This document shows positions 53,560 to 62,384 of a DNA stretch of 64,000 bases, piece by piece; position 1 is the stretch's first letter; each line of letters starts with the position of its first letter. Both the position numbers and the translations under genes were made by a program. The notes below the pieces were generated by a model. That model had not been told where the DNA came from, searched no databases, and saw nothing but the letters and a program-made list of their open reading frames with translations. This stretch comes from Dactylosporangium roseum (lineage in GTDB: Bacteria > Actinomycetota > Actinomycetes > Mycobacteriales > Micromonosporaceae), in NCBI RefSeq assembly GCF_025264685.1, contig NZ_CP073721.1:7209501-7273500 (forward strand), read 5' to 3'.

Positions 53560-54792
53560 ATGACCCAGTTTCCCGTTGGCCGCCCGGTCCAGATCGGTGA
53601 CCGCGCCGCCCGGGTTCTTGCCTCCGAGCTCGCCCGCCACAGCGGCCCCAAGACCGGCCTGCTGGTCGGCGCGGCCGCCGGTTCCGCCGCCCTGGCCGCC
53701 GCGATCGACGCGCTGCTGCCCGAAGACCGGCTGACCGTCGTCGCCTCCGGCGCCGGAGGCGCGGCCGCCCTACGCGAGCACGTGGAGCGGCAGGGCCGCT
53801 GGGTGGCCGAGCGCACCCGGGTGGCCGACTCCCTCGACGCCGCCGAGCCGGCCGACGTGGTGATCCACGCCGAGCCGCTCACCGGCGGCGCCGAGGAAGC
53901 GCGTGAGGTGCTCGGCACGCTGAGCAAGCTGGTCACCACCGGCGGCGTGCTCACGGTCGTCGTCCCGGCGACCCGCATGCCCAGCGGCGCGGCCGACGAG
54001 GTCGAGCGCCAGGCCGCCCTCTACGGCGTCGGCAGCGACCTGGTCCTGCGCAACGTGCCGCCGGTCCGCGTCCACCGGCTGCGCCACACCCCGGCCGACC
54101 ACGCCTTGGCCGCCAATCTGCTGCCCGCCCTGCGGCCGTCGAGCGTTCCGCTGACCCGTGGCATGAACATCGACTCCAACGGCGTGGCCGCCGCGGGGAT
54201 CGCGCTGGGCCTGGCCGCCCTGGCCAAGGCCGCCCGCCCGAAGTCCAAACTGTGGCTGGTGCCCGCGCTGGCCGCGGCTCCGGTGGCGGCGTTCTTCCGC
54301 GACCCGCAGCGCGAGGCCCCGGAAGACCCGAACGCCGTGGTGGCCGCCAGCGACGGCAAGGTCCTCGGCGTGGAGCGGATGCACGACCAGCGCTTCGGCG
54401 AGACGGAGTTCCTCCGGATCGCGGTCTTCCTGTCGGTGCTGGACGTGCACGTCAACCGCTCGCCCGTGGCCGGCAAGGTGGTCGACTACTTCGTGGAGGA
54501 CGGCGGATACGCCGCGGCGATGAAGCCGGAGGCCGAGCACAACGTGGCCGCCTACACGCTGCTGGAGACGGCCCATGGCCCGGTCGTGGTGGTCCAGCGC
54601 ACGGGCCTGATCGCCCGGCGGATCGTGCAGCGTGCCCCGGTCGGCTCGCTGCTCGCCAAGGGCGAGCGGTTCGGCCTGATCCGCTTCGGTTCGCGCACCG
54701 ACGTCTATCTGCCGGCCGACAAGGCGATTCCGGCGGTGGCCCCGGGCGACCGCGTCGTCGGCGGCGAGACGGTGATCGCCACCTGGGTCTGA
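53560..54792 (+). CDS. psd: Phosphatidylserine decarboxylase with N-terminal Rossmann-like domain
   Basis: 410 aa. The C-terminal ~200 residues are a Psd: FFRDPQREAPEDPN, VAASDGKVLGVERM, FLSVLDVHVNRSPVAGKV and the pyruvoyl-forming site RFGSRTDVYLP (Gly377-Ser378, where self-cleavage occurs). It makes phosphatidylethanolamine at the membrane. Residues ~20-160 (TGLLVGAAAGSAALAAAIDALLP, ADVVIHAEPLTGGAEEA) look like a methyltransferase-type Rossmann domain. ATG 53560 follows GAGGAG. Convergent pssA makes its substrate. Confidence 0.9.
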   Translation: MTQFPVGRPVQIGDRAARVLASELARHSGPKTGLLVGAAAGSAALAAAIDALLPEDRLTVVASGAGGAAALREHVERQGRWVAERTRVADSLDAAEPADVVIHAEPLTGGAEEAREVLGTLSKLVTTGGVLTVVVPATRMPSGAADEVERQAALYGVGSDLVLRNVPPVRVHRLRHTPADHALAANLLPALRPSSVPLTRGMNIDSNGVAAAGIALGLAALAKAARPKSKLWLVPALAAAPVAAFFRDPQREAPEDPNAVVAASDGKVLGVERMHDQRFGETEFLRIAVFLSVLDVHVNRSPVAGKVVDYFVEDGGYAAAMKPEAEHNVAAYTLLETAHGPVVVVQRTGLIARRIVQRAPVGSLLAKGERFGLIRFGSRTDVYLPADKAIPAVAPGDRVVGGETVIATWV

Positions 54793-54803
54793 TCGGCCCC
54801 GGC

Positions 54804-54852
54804 CGACAGAAGCGCCCCGGTCCTTCGCGCAAGGGCCGGGGCGCTTCTGTCG
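54804..54852. terminator. Bidirectional terminator between psd and pssA
   Basis: 22-bp stem: CGACAGAAGCGCCCCGG plus CCTT (54804-54825) with its complement (54831-54852), one U-G position and a 5-nt loop. It lies between the convergent stops. Confidence 0.9.
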
Positions 54853-54865
54853 GTCGAGAGCGGCG

Positions 54866-55669
54866 CTAAGCGGGCTGGGTGCGCTGGCGGAGCCAGAGGA
54901 CCGGGCCGCTGACCAGGTAGGCCAGGACGACCGCCACGAAGGTGATCCGGTAGTCCACCAGGGCGCCGATGACCGGCAGGACCAGGAGCCACGGCGGCAG
55001 CTTCGCCAGTCGGGCGAGCTTCGCATACGGGAAGCTGGACACCATGGCCAGGCCGAGCAGTGCCACGCCGGCGACCCGGACGACCGGGGGCATCTCGGGC
55101 GCGATCAGCGTGCCCAGGGCGAGCACCGCCGCACACATCGTGGTCGGCACACCGCAGAAGAAGCGGCCGTCCTTCGGCGACACGTTGAACCGGGCGAGGC
55201 GGATCGCGGCGCACGCGGCGACCAGGGCGCAGGCGGGCACCAGGACAAGACTCGGAGCGGAGCCGTTGAGCCAGGCGTAGACCACGACGGGCGCGGCCAG
55301 GCCGAACGAGCACATGTCGGCGAGCGAGTCCATCTGAGCGCCGAACGGGCTGGCCACGCCGAGGCGGCGGGCGAGGAAGCCGTCGAGGCCGTCGAAGACG
55401 ACACACGCGATCAGCAGGCCGGCCGCCGCGCGGACGTCGCCGTGGTTGATCGCGATGAAGATCGCCGACAGGCCCAGCATGAGGCTGCTGATGGTGCAGG
55501 CGTTGACAAGCGCGAACCGGATACGCCGGGCGACCGTGCGCTCACCCGGTAGCAGCGGGATGCTGAGCGACTGCTCTTCCTCGGCCAGCGCCGGGGCGGA
55601 CGCCGGCATGGCGGGGCTGACCGGCGCGACGGCGACGACGTCTCGTGACAGTCCGTCACGACGACGCAT
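54866..55669 (-). CDS. pssA: CDP-diacylglycerol-serine O-phosphatidyltransferase
   Basis: 267 aa from ATG 55669. The CDP-alcohol phosphotransferase motif DGFLARRLG...FGAQMDSLAD follows the DGxxAR(x8)GxxxDxxxD pattern, in a protein with about eight membrane helices. It makes phosphatidylserine for the convergent psd. The frame is open up to 55930, and GTG 55900 has GGAGG 4 nt upstream, but about 29% of codons between 55669 and 55900 end in A or T, unlike real genes here, so I favour the shorter start. Confidence 0.85.
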   Translation of the reverse strand: MRRRDGLSRDVVAVAPVSPAMPASAPALAEEEQSLSIPLLPGERTVARRIRFALVNACTISSLMLGLSAIFIAINHGDVRAAAGLLIACVVFDGLDGFLARRLGVASPFGAQMDSLADMCSFGLAAPVVVYAWLNGSAPSLVLVPACALVAACAAIRLARFNVSPKDGRFFCGVPTTMCAAVLALGTLIAPEMPPVVRVAGVALLGLAMVSSFPYAKLARLAKLPPWLLVLPVIGALVDYRITFVAVVLAYLVSGPVLWLRQRTQPA

Positions 55670-56126
55670 GCGAAGGCGCGGGAGACGGACCCGTCCGGAG
55701 CGGACGTCGGTCTCTGCGGGCGGAACGACCAGCGAGGTGGCTCCCGCGATATTGCCGTCACCGCGGCGCCCGGCCCGTCCGGCGAAGAGCACCTGGCGGG
55801 CCAGTGAACCGCTGCGCCGCAGCCGTCCTGCCCATTGCCGGCCCCCTCCCGGACGCGGGCTGTCCGTGGTGCGTCGTCGCTGCCAAGGTGCTCTCGGCAC
55901 TGATCCTCCATGTAGGAACGGGGTTCCCACGGTATCAATCAGGGGGTTATTTGGCCCCCTGTATCCGTTTTCGCGAGACCATCTCGCGATCTACACCATC
56001 GCATATCAGGTCGCGGTTGGCGATGCCTCAGGCGGGAAACCGCCAAAGGAAGGCGAACATGAGGACTACTGAGCGTAGCCGAAAGTTGACCTTTCGTCCA
56101 TTTTAGCGATCCTCGTCACTACGCCG
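55670..56126. other. AT-richer interval upstream of pssA
   Basis: Lower GC than its surroundings. It holds hairpins CAGGGGG/CCCCCTG (55940-55961), a perfect TCGCGAGA-CCA-TCTCGCGA palindrome (55971-55989) and GGCGG-GAAA-CCGCC near 56030, followed by a possible short ORF at 56059. A TAAAAT box lies near 56100 on the minus strand. It may be a promoter and 5' leader for pssA or for the short ORF. Confidence 0.5.
56059..56106 (+). CDS. Possible 15-codon ORF
   Basis: ATG 56059 is preceded by AAAGGAAGG and opens a 15-codon frame MRTTERSRKLTFRPF ending in TAG. The basic peptide has no recognised family. The good ribosome-binding site and the upstream hairpins are the only support. No larger plus-strand gene follows, so it is not an obvious leader peptide. 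Confidence 0.3.
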   Translation: MRTTERSRKLTFRPF

Positions 56127-56831
56127 TCACGGAGGCGTGACGGCCCACTGGACGACCTCCGTGGTGGGCAGTCCAGGCAATTCCTCGAGCGTGAACCACG
56201 CCGCGGTCGCGGTCGACCCGCCGGCCGCCTCCGTCACCGTGGGTGGCGACGGCACGGGCACCTCCACCCGGTACAGCGCCCGCACCGCGTGCCAGTTGAT
56301 CGGGTGCCCCTCCGGCCCGATCGCACCGGGGCTCCGGCGGTGGGTCACGCCGAGCAGCCCCGTGATCTCACCCCGTTGCCCGGTCTCCTCGAACAGTTCA
56401 CGGAGCAGCGCCTCCCCCGGCTGCTCGCCGATGTCCGTACCCCCACCGGGCAGGTGCCATCGTCCAGCGCCGGGGTATCCGCGGGCGATCTCGGTGAGCA
56501 GGACCCGCCCGCGGGGGTCGGTCGCGAACCCGTACGCGGCGAACCGCTGCCCCTTCGGCATGGCGCCGTCGCCCTCCACCGGCTCGGGGACGATCTCGGG
56601 CACCCCGTCGGCGGGCACCACGTCGAAGACGATCCGGTCCTCGTGCGACGCAGGGGTCACGATGGCACGCACGTCACGTACCGCCCGAACGGCCACCGAC
56701 CGCCCTTGGAGCTCCGCGAAAAGCCGGACCACCGCGGACGCCGGGTTCTCACCGTGCCGGATCGGGCCACCGATCTCGGATGTCGAACCGGCCAACCGGC
56801 CGTAGGCGGTGATCACGCGCGCACGGGTCAT
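56127..56831 (-). CDS. Tandem-Nudix protein with one decayed domain
   Basis: 234 aa. The C-terminal Nudix box is complete (GGGTDIGEQPGEALLRELFEETGQ), so this half should hydrolyse a nucleoside-diphosphate-linked substrate. The N-terminal half keeps a remnant, GENPASAVVRLFAELQG, in which RE has become RL, so it is inactive. Its neighbour 56836-57771 is a paralogue. Substrate unknown. The gene lies 4 bp after that paralogue on the same strand. Confidence 0.88.
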   Translation of the reverse strand: MTRARVITAYGRLAGSTSEIGGPIRHGENPASAVVRLFAELQGRSVAVRAVRDVRAIVTPASHEDRIVFDVVPADGVPEIVPEPVEGDGAMPKGQRFAAYGFATDPRGRVLLTEIARGYPGAGRWHLPGGGTDIGEQPGEALLRELFEETGQRGEITGLLGVTHRRSPGAIGPEGHPINWHAVRALYRVEVPVPSPPTVTEAAGGSTATAAWFTLEELPGLPTTEVVQWAVTPP

Positions 56832-56835
56832 GATC

Positions 56836-57771
56836 TCAGCGTAAGCCGACGCCGCGCAGGGCTTCCTCGGTGACCTCGGTCAATGGGAGTTCGTCCAGGT
56901 CCTCGGGGTCGAACCAGCGGGCCTCGGCGGTCGAGCCGCCGACGTCGCGGATGACCGGGCGACTGGAGCGAGCGACCTGGACGCGGTAGAACGCGCGGAC
57001 ACCGTGCCAGTCGATCGGATACCCCTCCGGGCCGAGCTGCGCCGCGTCACGGTGGCTGGCGACGCCGAGTAGCTCGACGATGCGGCCCTCCTGGCCGGTC
57101 TCCTCGACCAGCTCGCGGATGAGCGCGACACCCGGCTGCTCGCCGAAGTCGGTGCCGCCGCCGGGCAGGTGCCAGGAGCCACCACCCGGATACCCGTCGG
57201 CGATGCGCGTGAGCAGCACCCGGTTGCGCCGGTCGGTGCAGACCGCGTAGGCGGCGAACCGCTGCGCCCGGTGCAGGCCGTCGGGGCCGGGCACGGCGTA
57301 GAACGAGGGGACCTCGGGCACACCGTCGGGCCGGATGTCGGTGGCGGCGTCGGGCAGGCCGAGCGCGTCGGCGGTGAACCGGCGCAGCGGCAGTTTCTTC
57401 GCCTCCTCGACGGTCACCCATCGGGCGAGGTCGGTCGGCTGGCCGACGCGGTCGCGCAGCGCGCCGCCGCGCACCGTCACCTCGTAGATCAGCCGGTCGG
57501 TGTGAATCGTCAGGCTGCGCGCCGGCAGTGCCCGCATGTCGGCGAGCACGTCACGCAGTTTCACCACCGCGACGGACAGCCCGGTCTCGGCGGCAGTCTC
57601 GCGGACGACGGTGTCGACCGGGTTTTCACCGTGGTCGACCGCACCGCCGGGCAGCGACCAGACGCCGGGCGTGCCGGACTTCGCCGAGGCCCGCACCAGC
57701 AGGATGTCGTCGCCGTCGGCGCAGACACAGTAGGCCGCGATGCGCCGAAGCGGCTGGAGCGCAGGAGTCAC
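56836..57771 (-). CDS. Double-Nudix protein
   Basis: 311 aa with two Nudix domains. The second box GGGTDFGEQPGVALIRELVEETGQ is intact; the first, GGAVDHGENPVDTVVRETAAETGL, keeps the REU residues but has Ala in place of the first Glu of the EE pair. The N-terminal domain is probably regulatory or weakly active. GTG 57771 is the likely start (the frame before it overlaps guaA's end). Paralogue of the next gene, with which it should be co-transcribed. Confidence 0.88.
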   Translation of the reverse strand: MTPALQPLRRIAAYCVCADGDDILLVRASAKSGTPGVWSLPGGAVDHGENPVDTVVRETAAETGLSVAVVKLRDVLADMRALPARSLTIHTDRLIYEVTVRGGALRDRVGQPTDLARWVTVEEAKKLPLRRFTADALGLPDAATDIRPDGVPEVPSFYAVPGPDGLHRAQRFAAYAVCTDRRNRVLLTRIADGYPGGGSWHLPGGGTDFGEQPGVALIRELVEETGQEGRIVELLGVASHRDAAQLGPEGYPIDWHGVRAFYRVQVARSSRPVIRDVGGSTAEARWFDPEDLDELPLTEVTEEALRGVGLR

Positions 57772-57832
57772 GTCGGTAAATTGTCCGGCATTTGCCGGGC
57801 CTGGCAAGGGTGACCGCCGCCTGAAAGGTGAT

Positions 57833-59386
57833 TCATTCCCATTCAATGGTGCCCGGCGGCTTGGACGTAACATCCACGACCACGCGGTTGATCTCCCGGA
57901 CCTCGTTGGTTATCCGGGTCGAAATCTTGGCAATGAGCTCGTGCGGCAGGCGGGACCAGTCGGCCGTCATCGCGTCGTCGCTGGAGACCGGACGCAACAC
58001 GATCGGGTGACCATACGTGCGGCCGTCCCCCTGGACACCGACGCTGCGGACATCGGCGAGCAGCACGACCGGGAACTGCCAGACGCTGCGGTCGAGGCCG
58101 GCGGCGGTCAGCTCCTCGCGGGCGATGAGGTCGGCCGCCCGCAGGATGGCGAGGCGCTCCTCGTCGACGGCGCCGATGATGCGGATCGACAGGCCAGGAC
58201 CCGGGAACGGGTGGCGCATGACGATCTCCTCCGGCAGGCCGAGGGCCGCGCCGATCTGGCGGACCTCGTCCTTGAAGAGCGTCCGCAGCGGCTCGACGAG
58301 CTGGAACTTCAGGTCTTCGGGGAGGCCGCCGACGTTGTGGTGCGACTTGATGTTGGCGGTGCCCGTCCCGCCGCCGGACTCGACGACGTCCGGGTAGAGC
58401 GTGCCCTGCACGAGGAACTCGACGTGGTCCGCGGCCTCCAGCTCACGCGCTGCCTGCTCGAAGACCCGGATGAACTCCCGGCCGACGATCTTGCGCTTCT
58501 GCTCGGGGTCGGTCACGCCGGCCAGCGCGCCGAGGAACCGCCGCGACGCGTCGACCACCTTCAGCGTGATGCCGGTCGCCGCCACGTAGTCCTTCTCGAC
58601 CTGCTCGGCCTCACCGGCGCGCAGCAGGCCGTGGTCGACGAACACGCAGGTGAGCTGGTCGCCGACGGCCTTCTGCACCAGGGCCGCGGCCACGGCCGAG
58701 TCGACACCGCCGGAGAGCGCGCAGAGCACGCGCTTGTTGCCGACGCGGGCCCGGATCGCCTCGACCTGCTCGTCGATGATGTTGTTGGACGTCCAGGTCG
58801 GCTCGATGCCGGCGACGTCGTAGAGGAACCGCTTGAGGATGTGCTGCCCGTGCACGGTGTGCGCCACCTCGGGGTGGAACTGCACGCCGGCCAGGCGGCG
58901 GTCGAGGTCCTCGAACGCGGCGACGGGAGCGCCCGGGGAGCCGGCGGTGACCGTGAAGCCGGCCGGGGCCGCGGTCACGCAGTCGCCGTGGCTCATCCAG
59001 ACCGACTGCTCCTCTGGCAGGTCGCGCAGCAGGACGCCGCCGCTGCCGGTGACGCGCAACCGCGTGCCGCCGAACTCGCGCAGCCCGGTGTGGCTCGCCT
59101 CGCCCCGCAGGGCGACAGCCATCGCCTGGAAGCCGTAGCAGATGCCGAAGACCGGCACGCCGGCGCCGAACAGCGCCGGGTCGACCCGCGGTGCGCCGTC
59201 CTCGTAGACCGACGACGGGCCGCCGGACAAGATAATCGCCGCTGGGCGCTTGGCGAGCATCTCCGCGACCGGCATGGAGTGCGGGACGATCTCGGAGTAG
59301 ACGTGGGCCTCGCGCACGCGGCGCGCGATCAACTGGGCATATTGGGCGCCGAAGTCGACGACGAGAACCGGCGGCGGCGTGGTCAT
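57833..59386 (-). CDS. guaA: GMP synthase (glutamine-hydrolysing)
   Basis: 517 aa. Class I amidotransferase with nucleophile Cys in FGICYGFQAM and HPEVAHT, then ATP-pyrophosphatase P-loop LCALSGGVDSAVAAAL and the C-terminal dimerisation domain ending SKPPGTIEWE. It converts XMP to GMP using glutamine. ATG 59386 gives the normal start (PVLVVDFGAQYAQLIARR). It lies 11 bp after the GMC oxidoreductase stop, suggesting co-transcription. Confidence 0.97.
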   Translation of the reverse strand: MTTPPPVLVVDFGAQYAQLIARRVREAHVYSEIVPHSMPVAEMLAKRPAAIILSGGPSSVYEDGAPRVDPALFGAGVPVFGICYGFQAMAVALRGEASHTGLREFGGTRLRVTGSGGVLLRDLPEEQSVWMSHGDCVTAAPAGFTVTAGSPGAPVAAFEDLDRRLAGVQFHPEVAHTVHGQHILKRFLYDVAGIEPTWTSNNIIDEQVEAIRARVGNKRVLCALSGGVDSAVAAALVQKAVGDQLTCVFVDHGLLRAGEAEQVEKDYVAATGITLKVVDASRRFLGALAGVTDPEQKRKIVGREFIRVFEQAARELEAADHVEFLVQGTLYPDVVESGGGTGTANIKSHHNVGGLPEDLKFQLVEPLRTLFKDEVRQIGAALGLPEEIVMRHPFPGPGLSIRIIGAVDEERLAILRAADLIAREELTAAGLDRSVWQFPVVLLADVRSVGVQGDGRTYGHPIVLRPVSSDDAMTADWSRLPHELIAKISTRITNEVREINRVVVDVTSKPPGTIEWE

Positions 59387-59397
59387 GGGCACCAAGC

Positions 59398-61080
59398 CTA
59401 GTCGGCGCCCCCGGGTGACCTGCGTCTCAGGGCGGCCGGAGCCCCGTCCGGCACGGCGGGCGCCGCCGGCGCGACCGGTGGCACCGGGACATATGGCGCG
59501 CCCAGCGGCGGGCGGGGATCCGCCTCGCCGCGGTTCGGCCACATCGACATCGCCCGCTCGGCCTGGGCCGTGATCGTCAGCGACGGGTTGACGCCCAGGT
59601 TGGCCGAGACCGTCGCCCCATCGACGACGTGCAGGCCGGGATGGCCGAAGACGCGGTGGTACGGGTCGACGACCCCCTCGTCCGGCGACGCGCCGATCGC
59701 CGCGCCGCCCAGGATGTGCGCCGTCACCGGGATGTTGAACACCTCGGACCAGCTACCGCCCGGCATCCCGCCGATCTCCTCGGCCAGCAGGCGCACCGCC
59801 CGGTTGCCGGCCGGAATCCAGGCCGGGTTGGGCTCGCCGTGCCCCTGCGTCGTGGTGAGCCGGCGCCGGCCGGTCCACGAGCGGCGGTAGTGCACGTTCA
59901 GCGAGTTGTCCAGCGACTGCATCACCAGCGCGATGATGGTCTGGTGCGACCAGCGGCGCACCGAGAGCGCCCGCAGATGCTTGACCGGGTGCCGGAAGAA
60001 CGCGCCGAACCAGCGCAGCGGCCGCCACGGGCCACCGTCGGTGAGCACCGTCTGGAGCAGGCCCATCGCGTTGGAGCCGGGACCGTAGCGGACCGGCTCG
60101 ATGTGCGTGCTCGCGTCCGGGTGGAACGAGCTGGTGATCGCGACCCCGTCGGTGAAGTCGGCGTCCTTGCGCAGCGACCGGGCGCCGACGATCGACTCGG
60201 AGTTGGTCCGGGTCAGCGCGCCGAGCCGGCGGGAGAGGTTCGGCAGCACGCCGTCGGCCTTGAGCCGGTGCAGCAGACGCTGGGTGCCCAGCGCGCCCGC
60301 GGCGAAGACGACCTGGCCGGCCTCGAACGTCTGGCGCCGGCGGCGCCGGTCGGTGCCGCGCGTCTCGACGCGGTAGCCGGCGCCGCCGGGCCGAACCGCG
60401 GTGACCGTGGTCAGCGGGTACACGGTCACGCCGAGCCGCTCGGCGAGGTACAGGTAGTTCTTGACCAGGGTGTTCTTAGCCCCGACCCGGCAGCCGGTCA
60501 TGCACGAGCCGCAGTGCTCGCAGCTCTGGCGCAGCGGGCCGGCGCCGCCGAAGTACGGGTCGACGCCCGAGGGGCCGAAGTAGACGCCCACCGGCGTCTG
60601 ATGGAACGATCCGCCGACGCCCATCCGCTCGGCGACGGTGCGGATCGCCACGTCGGCGCGGGTCATCCCGCGGTACGTGATCATGCCGAGCATCCGCTCC
60701 GCCTGGTCGTAGAACGGCTCGAGCTCGGCCTTCCAGTCGGTGATGTCCCGCCACTGCGGGTCGTCGTAGAAGGGCTGCCACGGGCGGTACAGCGTGTTGG
60801 CGTAGACGAGCGAACCACCGCCCACGCCGGCGCCGGCCAGCACGAGGACGTTGCGCAGCAGCGTGATCCGCTGGATGCCGTAGCAGCCCAGCGCCGGCGC
60901 CCACAGGAAGCGTCCGGCGTCCCAGGACGTCTTGGGAAACTCGTCGTCGGCGAAGCGGCGGCCGGCCTCCAGCACCGCGACGGAGTATCCCTTCTCGGCC
61001 AGTCGCAAGGCGGCCACGCTGCCGCCGAAGCCGGAACCGACGACCACCACGTCGTATCGCACGGCCCCATAGTGACTCAC
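59398..61080 (-). CDS. GMC family oxidoreductase (cholesterol-oxidase-like)
   Basis: 560 aa. FAD-binding VVVGSGFGGSVAALRLAEKG at the N-terminus, LVLAGAGVGGGSLVYANTLY, Cys-rich CEHCGSCMTGCRVGAKNT, and C-terminal TAHILGGAAIG and VNPSLTITAQAERAM. These fit the ChoD/cholesterol-oxidase-like branch of GMC enzymes; the substrate is an alcohol or sterol but not known. The C-terminal ~40 residues are Pro-rich and not part of the fold. Start is GTG 61080 or 61062; neither has a strong ribosome-binding site. Confidence 0.9.
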   Translation of the reverse strand: MSHYGAVRYDVVVVGSGFGGSVAALRLAEKGYSVAVLEAGRRFADDEFPKTSWDAGRFLWAPALGCYGIQRITLLRNVLVLAGAGVGGGSLVYANTLYRPWQPFYDDPQWRDITDWKAELEPFYDQAERMLGMITYRGMTRADVAIRTVAERMGVGGSFHQTPVGVYFGPSGVDPYFGGAGPLRQSCEHCGSCMTGCRVGAKNTLVKNYLYLAERLGVTVYPLTTVTAVRPGGAGYRVETRGTDRRRRRQTFEAGQVVFAAGALGTQRLLHRLKADGVLPNLSRRLGALTRTNSESIVGARSLRKDADFTDGVAITSSFHPDASTHIEPVRYGPGSNAMGLLQTVLTDGGPWRPLRWFGAFFRHPVKHLRALSVRRWSHQTIIALVMQSLDNSLNVHYRRSWTGRRRLTTTQGHGEPNPAWIPAGNRAVRLLAEEIGGMPGGSWSEVFNIPVTAHILGGAAIGASPDEGVVDPYHRVFGHPGLHVVDGATVSANLGVNPSLTITAQAERAMSMWPNRGEADPRPPLGAPYVPVPPVAPAAPAVPDGAPAALRRRSPGGAD

Positions 61081-61160
61081 GAGTAACTTGTGGGGAAGAG
61101 CTCACCGACATCGAAGCGCCTGCTTCATCACGCGGCCGTTCTGCGGCAAACTGAGGCATC

Positions 61161-62384
61161 ATGGCGAGACTTCCCGGCGGGCTGGCCGTCTGGCGTGGTC
61201 GCCGGCTGCTGGGAAACAGCCCGGCGCCGCGCAGCTCGGGGCTGCTCCTCCCGGTGGGGGCCAGCCGCCATCCCGCGCTGCACTCGGTGGTGATCGAGGC
61301 GACGAAATACGCCGACGTGCCGCCGCCGGTCTCAGTGCGGCTCGACGGCGCCCCCGTCGTGCGCCACCACGACGGCGAGCTGGTCGTCGGCGTGCCGCTG
61401 ATCTGGGGCCTCACCGCCGATCAGCTACGCGTCGTGCTGACCCACGAGCTGGCACTGCCCGCGTCCCGCCATCCCGACCTGGTTCGCGGCCTGCTCGACG
61501 CCCGGCTGCGCGAGCCGGGATCGGACAAGGCCGCGGCCCGGCACGCGAAGCTCCTGTCCGCCACGGCGTCCCTGCTCGCCGAGGCCGAGCAGGTGCGTGA
61601 CGCGGCGGCGGTCACCGCGGCCGGCGGCGGGCTGTCCGCCGTCGAGGACGCCGCGCTCGCCCTGCTGCGGGCCGCCACGATCGCCGAGGTGTTCACCGCG
61701 TTCGCCGCCGCCGAGGGCACCCGCGTCGTCGACGGCTCCGCGGTGCGCATCGCCGACCTGCACGCGGGCTGGCGGCTGCGGCTGGAGCGCTGGGGCGCCC
61801 CCGCGCACGACCCGGCCGGGGTATGCGCCGCGCTGCCGGACCGGCATCCGGGGCTGGCCGCGGAGCTGCGCGCGCTGGACCCGGGACCGCTGGTGACCCT
61901 GCCGCCCGAGGCACCGGGGCTGGACGAGCTGTCCGCGGACGAGGAGCGGGCCCTCGCGGAGGCGGTACTCCCCGACGAAGCACCATGGACCCGCTTCGCC
62001 GACCTGCCCGTCGACGTGTACCTGATCGAGGTGGAACATCAGGCCCGCGGCTACGTCGAGGCGGTGCACGCCGTCCTCGGCCGGGCGCCGGACAACCGCG
62101 ACGAGCTCGCCGGCACGCTGCTGCGCCGGCCCGTCGACGTGGAGCGGGCCCGGCGGGGGCTGGACCCGGTCACCGAGGACGACGCCCAACCGCCCGCCTG
62201 GATGGGCGCGGCCCTGCTGGCCGTCGTGGTGGAGTACACACTGCTGCGGAAGGGCTGGCGGCGCGAGCACCCGCTGCTCGCCCGGCGGCTGATCGGACCC
62301 GACGGCGAGCTGCTCGACCTCAACGAGCTGGTCCGCCGCCCCGAGGAACTGCGGCACCACCTCGGCGCGACGCCTACAGCGTGA
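61161..62384 (+). CDS. M48-peptidase-like protein lacking the zinc motif
   Basis: 407 aa. The segment VVGVPLIWGLTADQLRVVLTHELAL aligns with the start of M48 peptidases, but the zinc-binding HExxH reads HELAL, so the second His is lost and activity is unlikely. Later regions (LDELSADEERALAEAVLPDEAPW and a C-terminal EYTLLRKGWRREHPLLARRL) have no family match that I recognise. ATG 61161 follows GAGG. It overlaps the convergent lipoprotein gene by 11 bp. Confidence 0.68.
   Translation: MARLPGGLAVWRGRRLLGNSPAPRSSGLLLPVGASRHPALHSVVIEATKYADVPPPVSVRLDGAPVVRHHDGELVVGVPLIWGLTADQLRVVLTHELALPASRHPDLVRGLLDARLREPGSDKAAARHAKLLSATASLLAEAEQVRDAAAVTAAGGGLSAVEDAALALLRAATIAEVFTAFAAAEGTRVVDGSAVRIADLHAGWRLRLERWGAPAHDPAGVCAALPDRHPGLAAELRALDPGPLVTLPPEAPGLDELSADEERALAEAVLPDEAPWTRFADLPVDVYLIEVEHQARGYVEAVHAVLGRAPDNRDELAGTLLRRPVDVERARRGLDPVTEDDAQPPAWMGAALLAVVVEYTLLRKGWRREHPLLARRLIGPDGELLDLNELVRRPEELRHHLGATPTA

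Noticed and set aside
55670..55930. N-terminal extension of pssA
   Set aside because: A GGAGG precedes GTG 55900, but A/T-ending codons are about four times as common as in genes here and the sequence is Arg/Pro-rich without family similarity.
55990..56058. Riboswitch before the 15-codon ORF
   Set aside because: A GGCGG-GAAA-CCGCC hairpin is present, but I could not match it to any known riboswitch core and no metabolic gene follows.
59629..61086. 485-codon plus-strand frame opposite the GMC oxidoreductase
   Set aside because: It is antisense to a clear FAD enzyme and has no motif.
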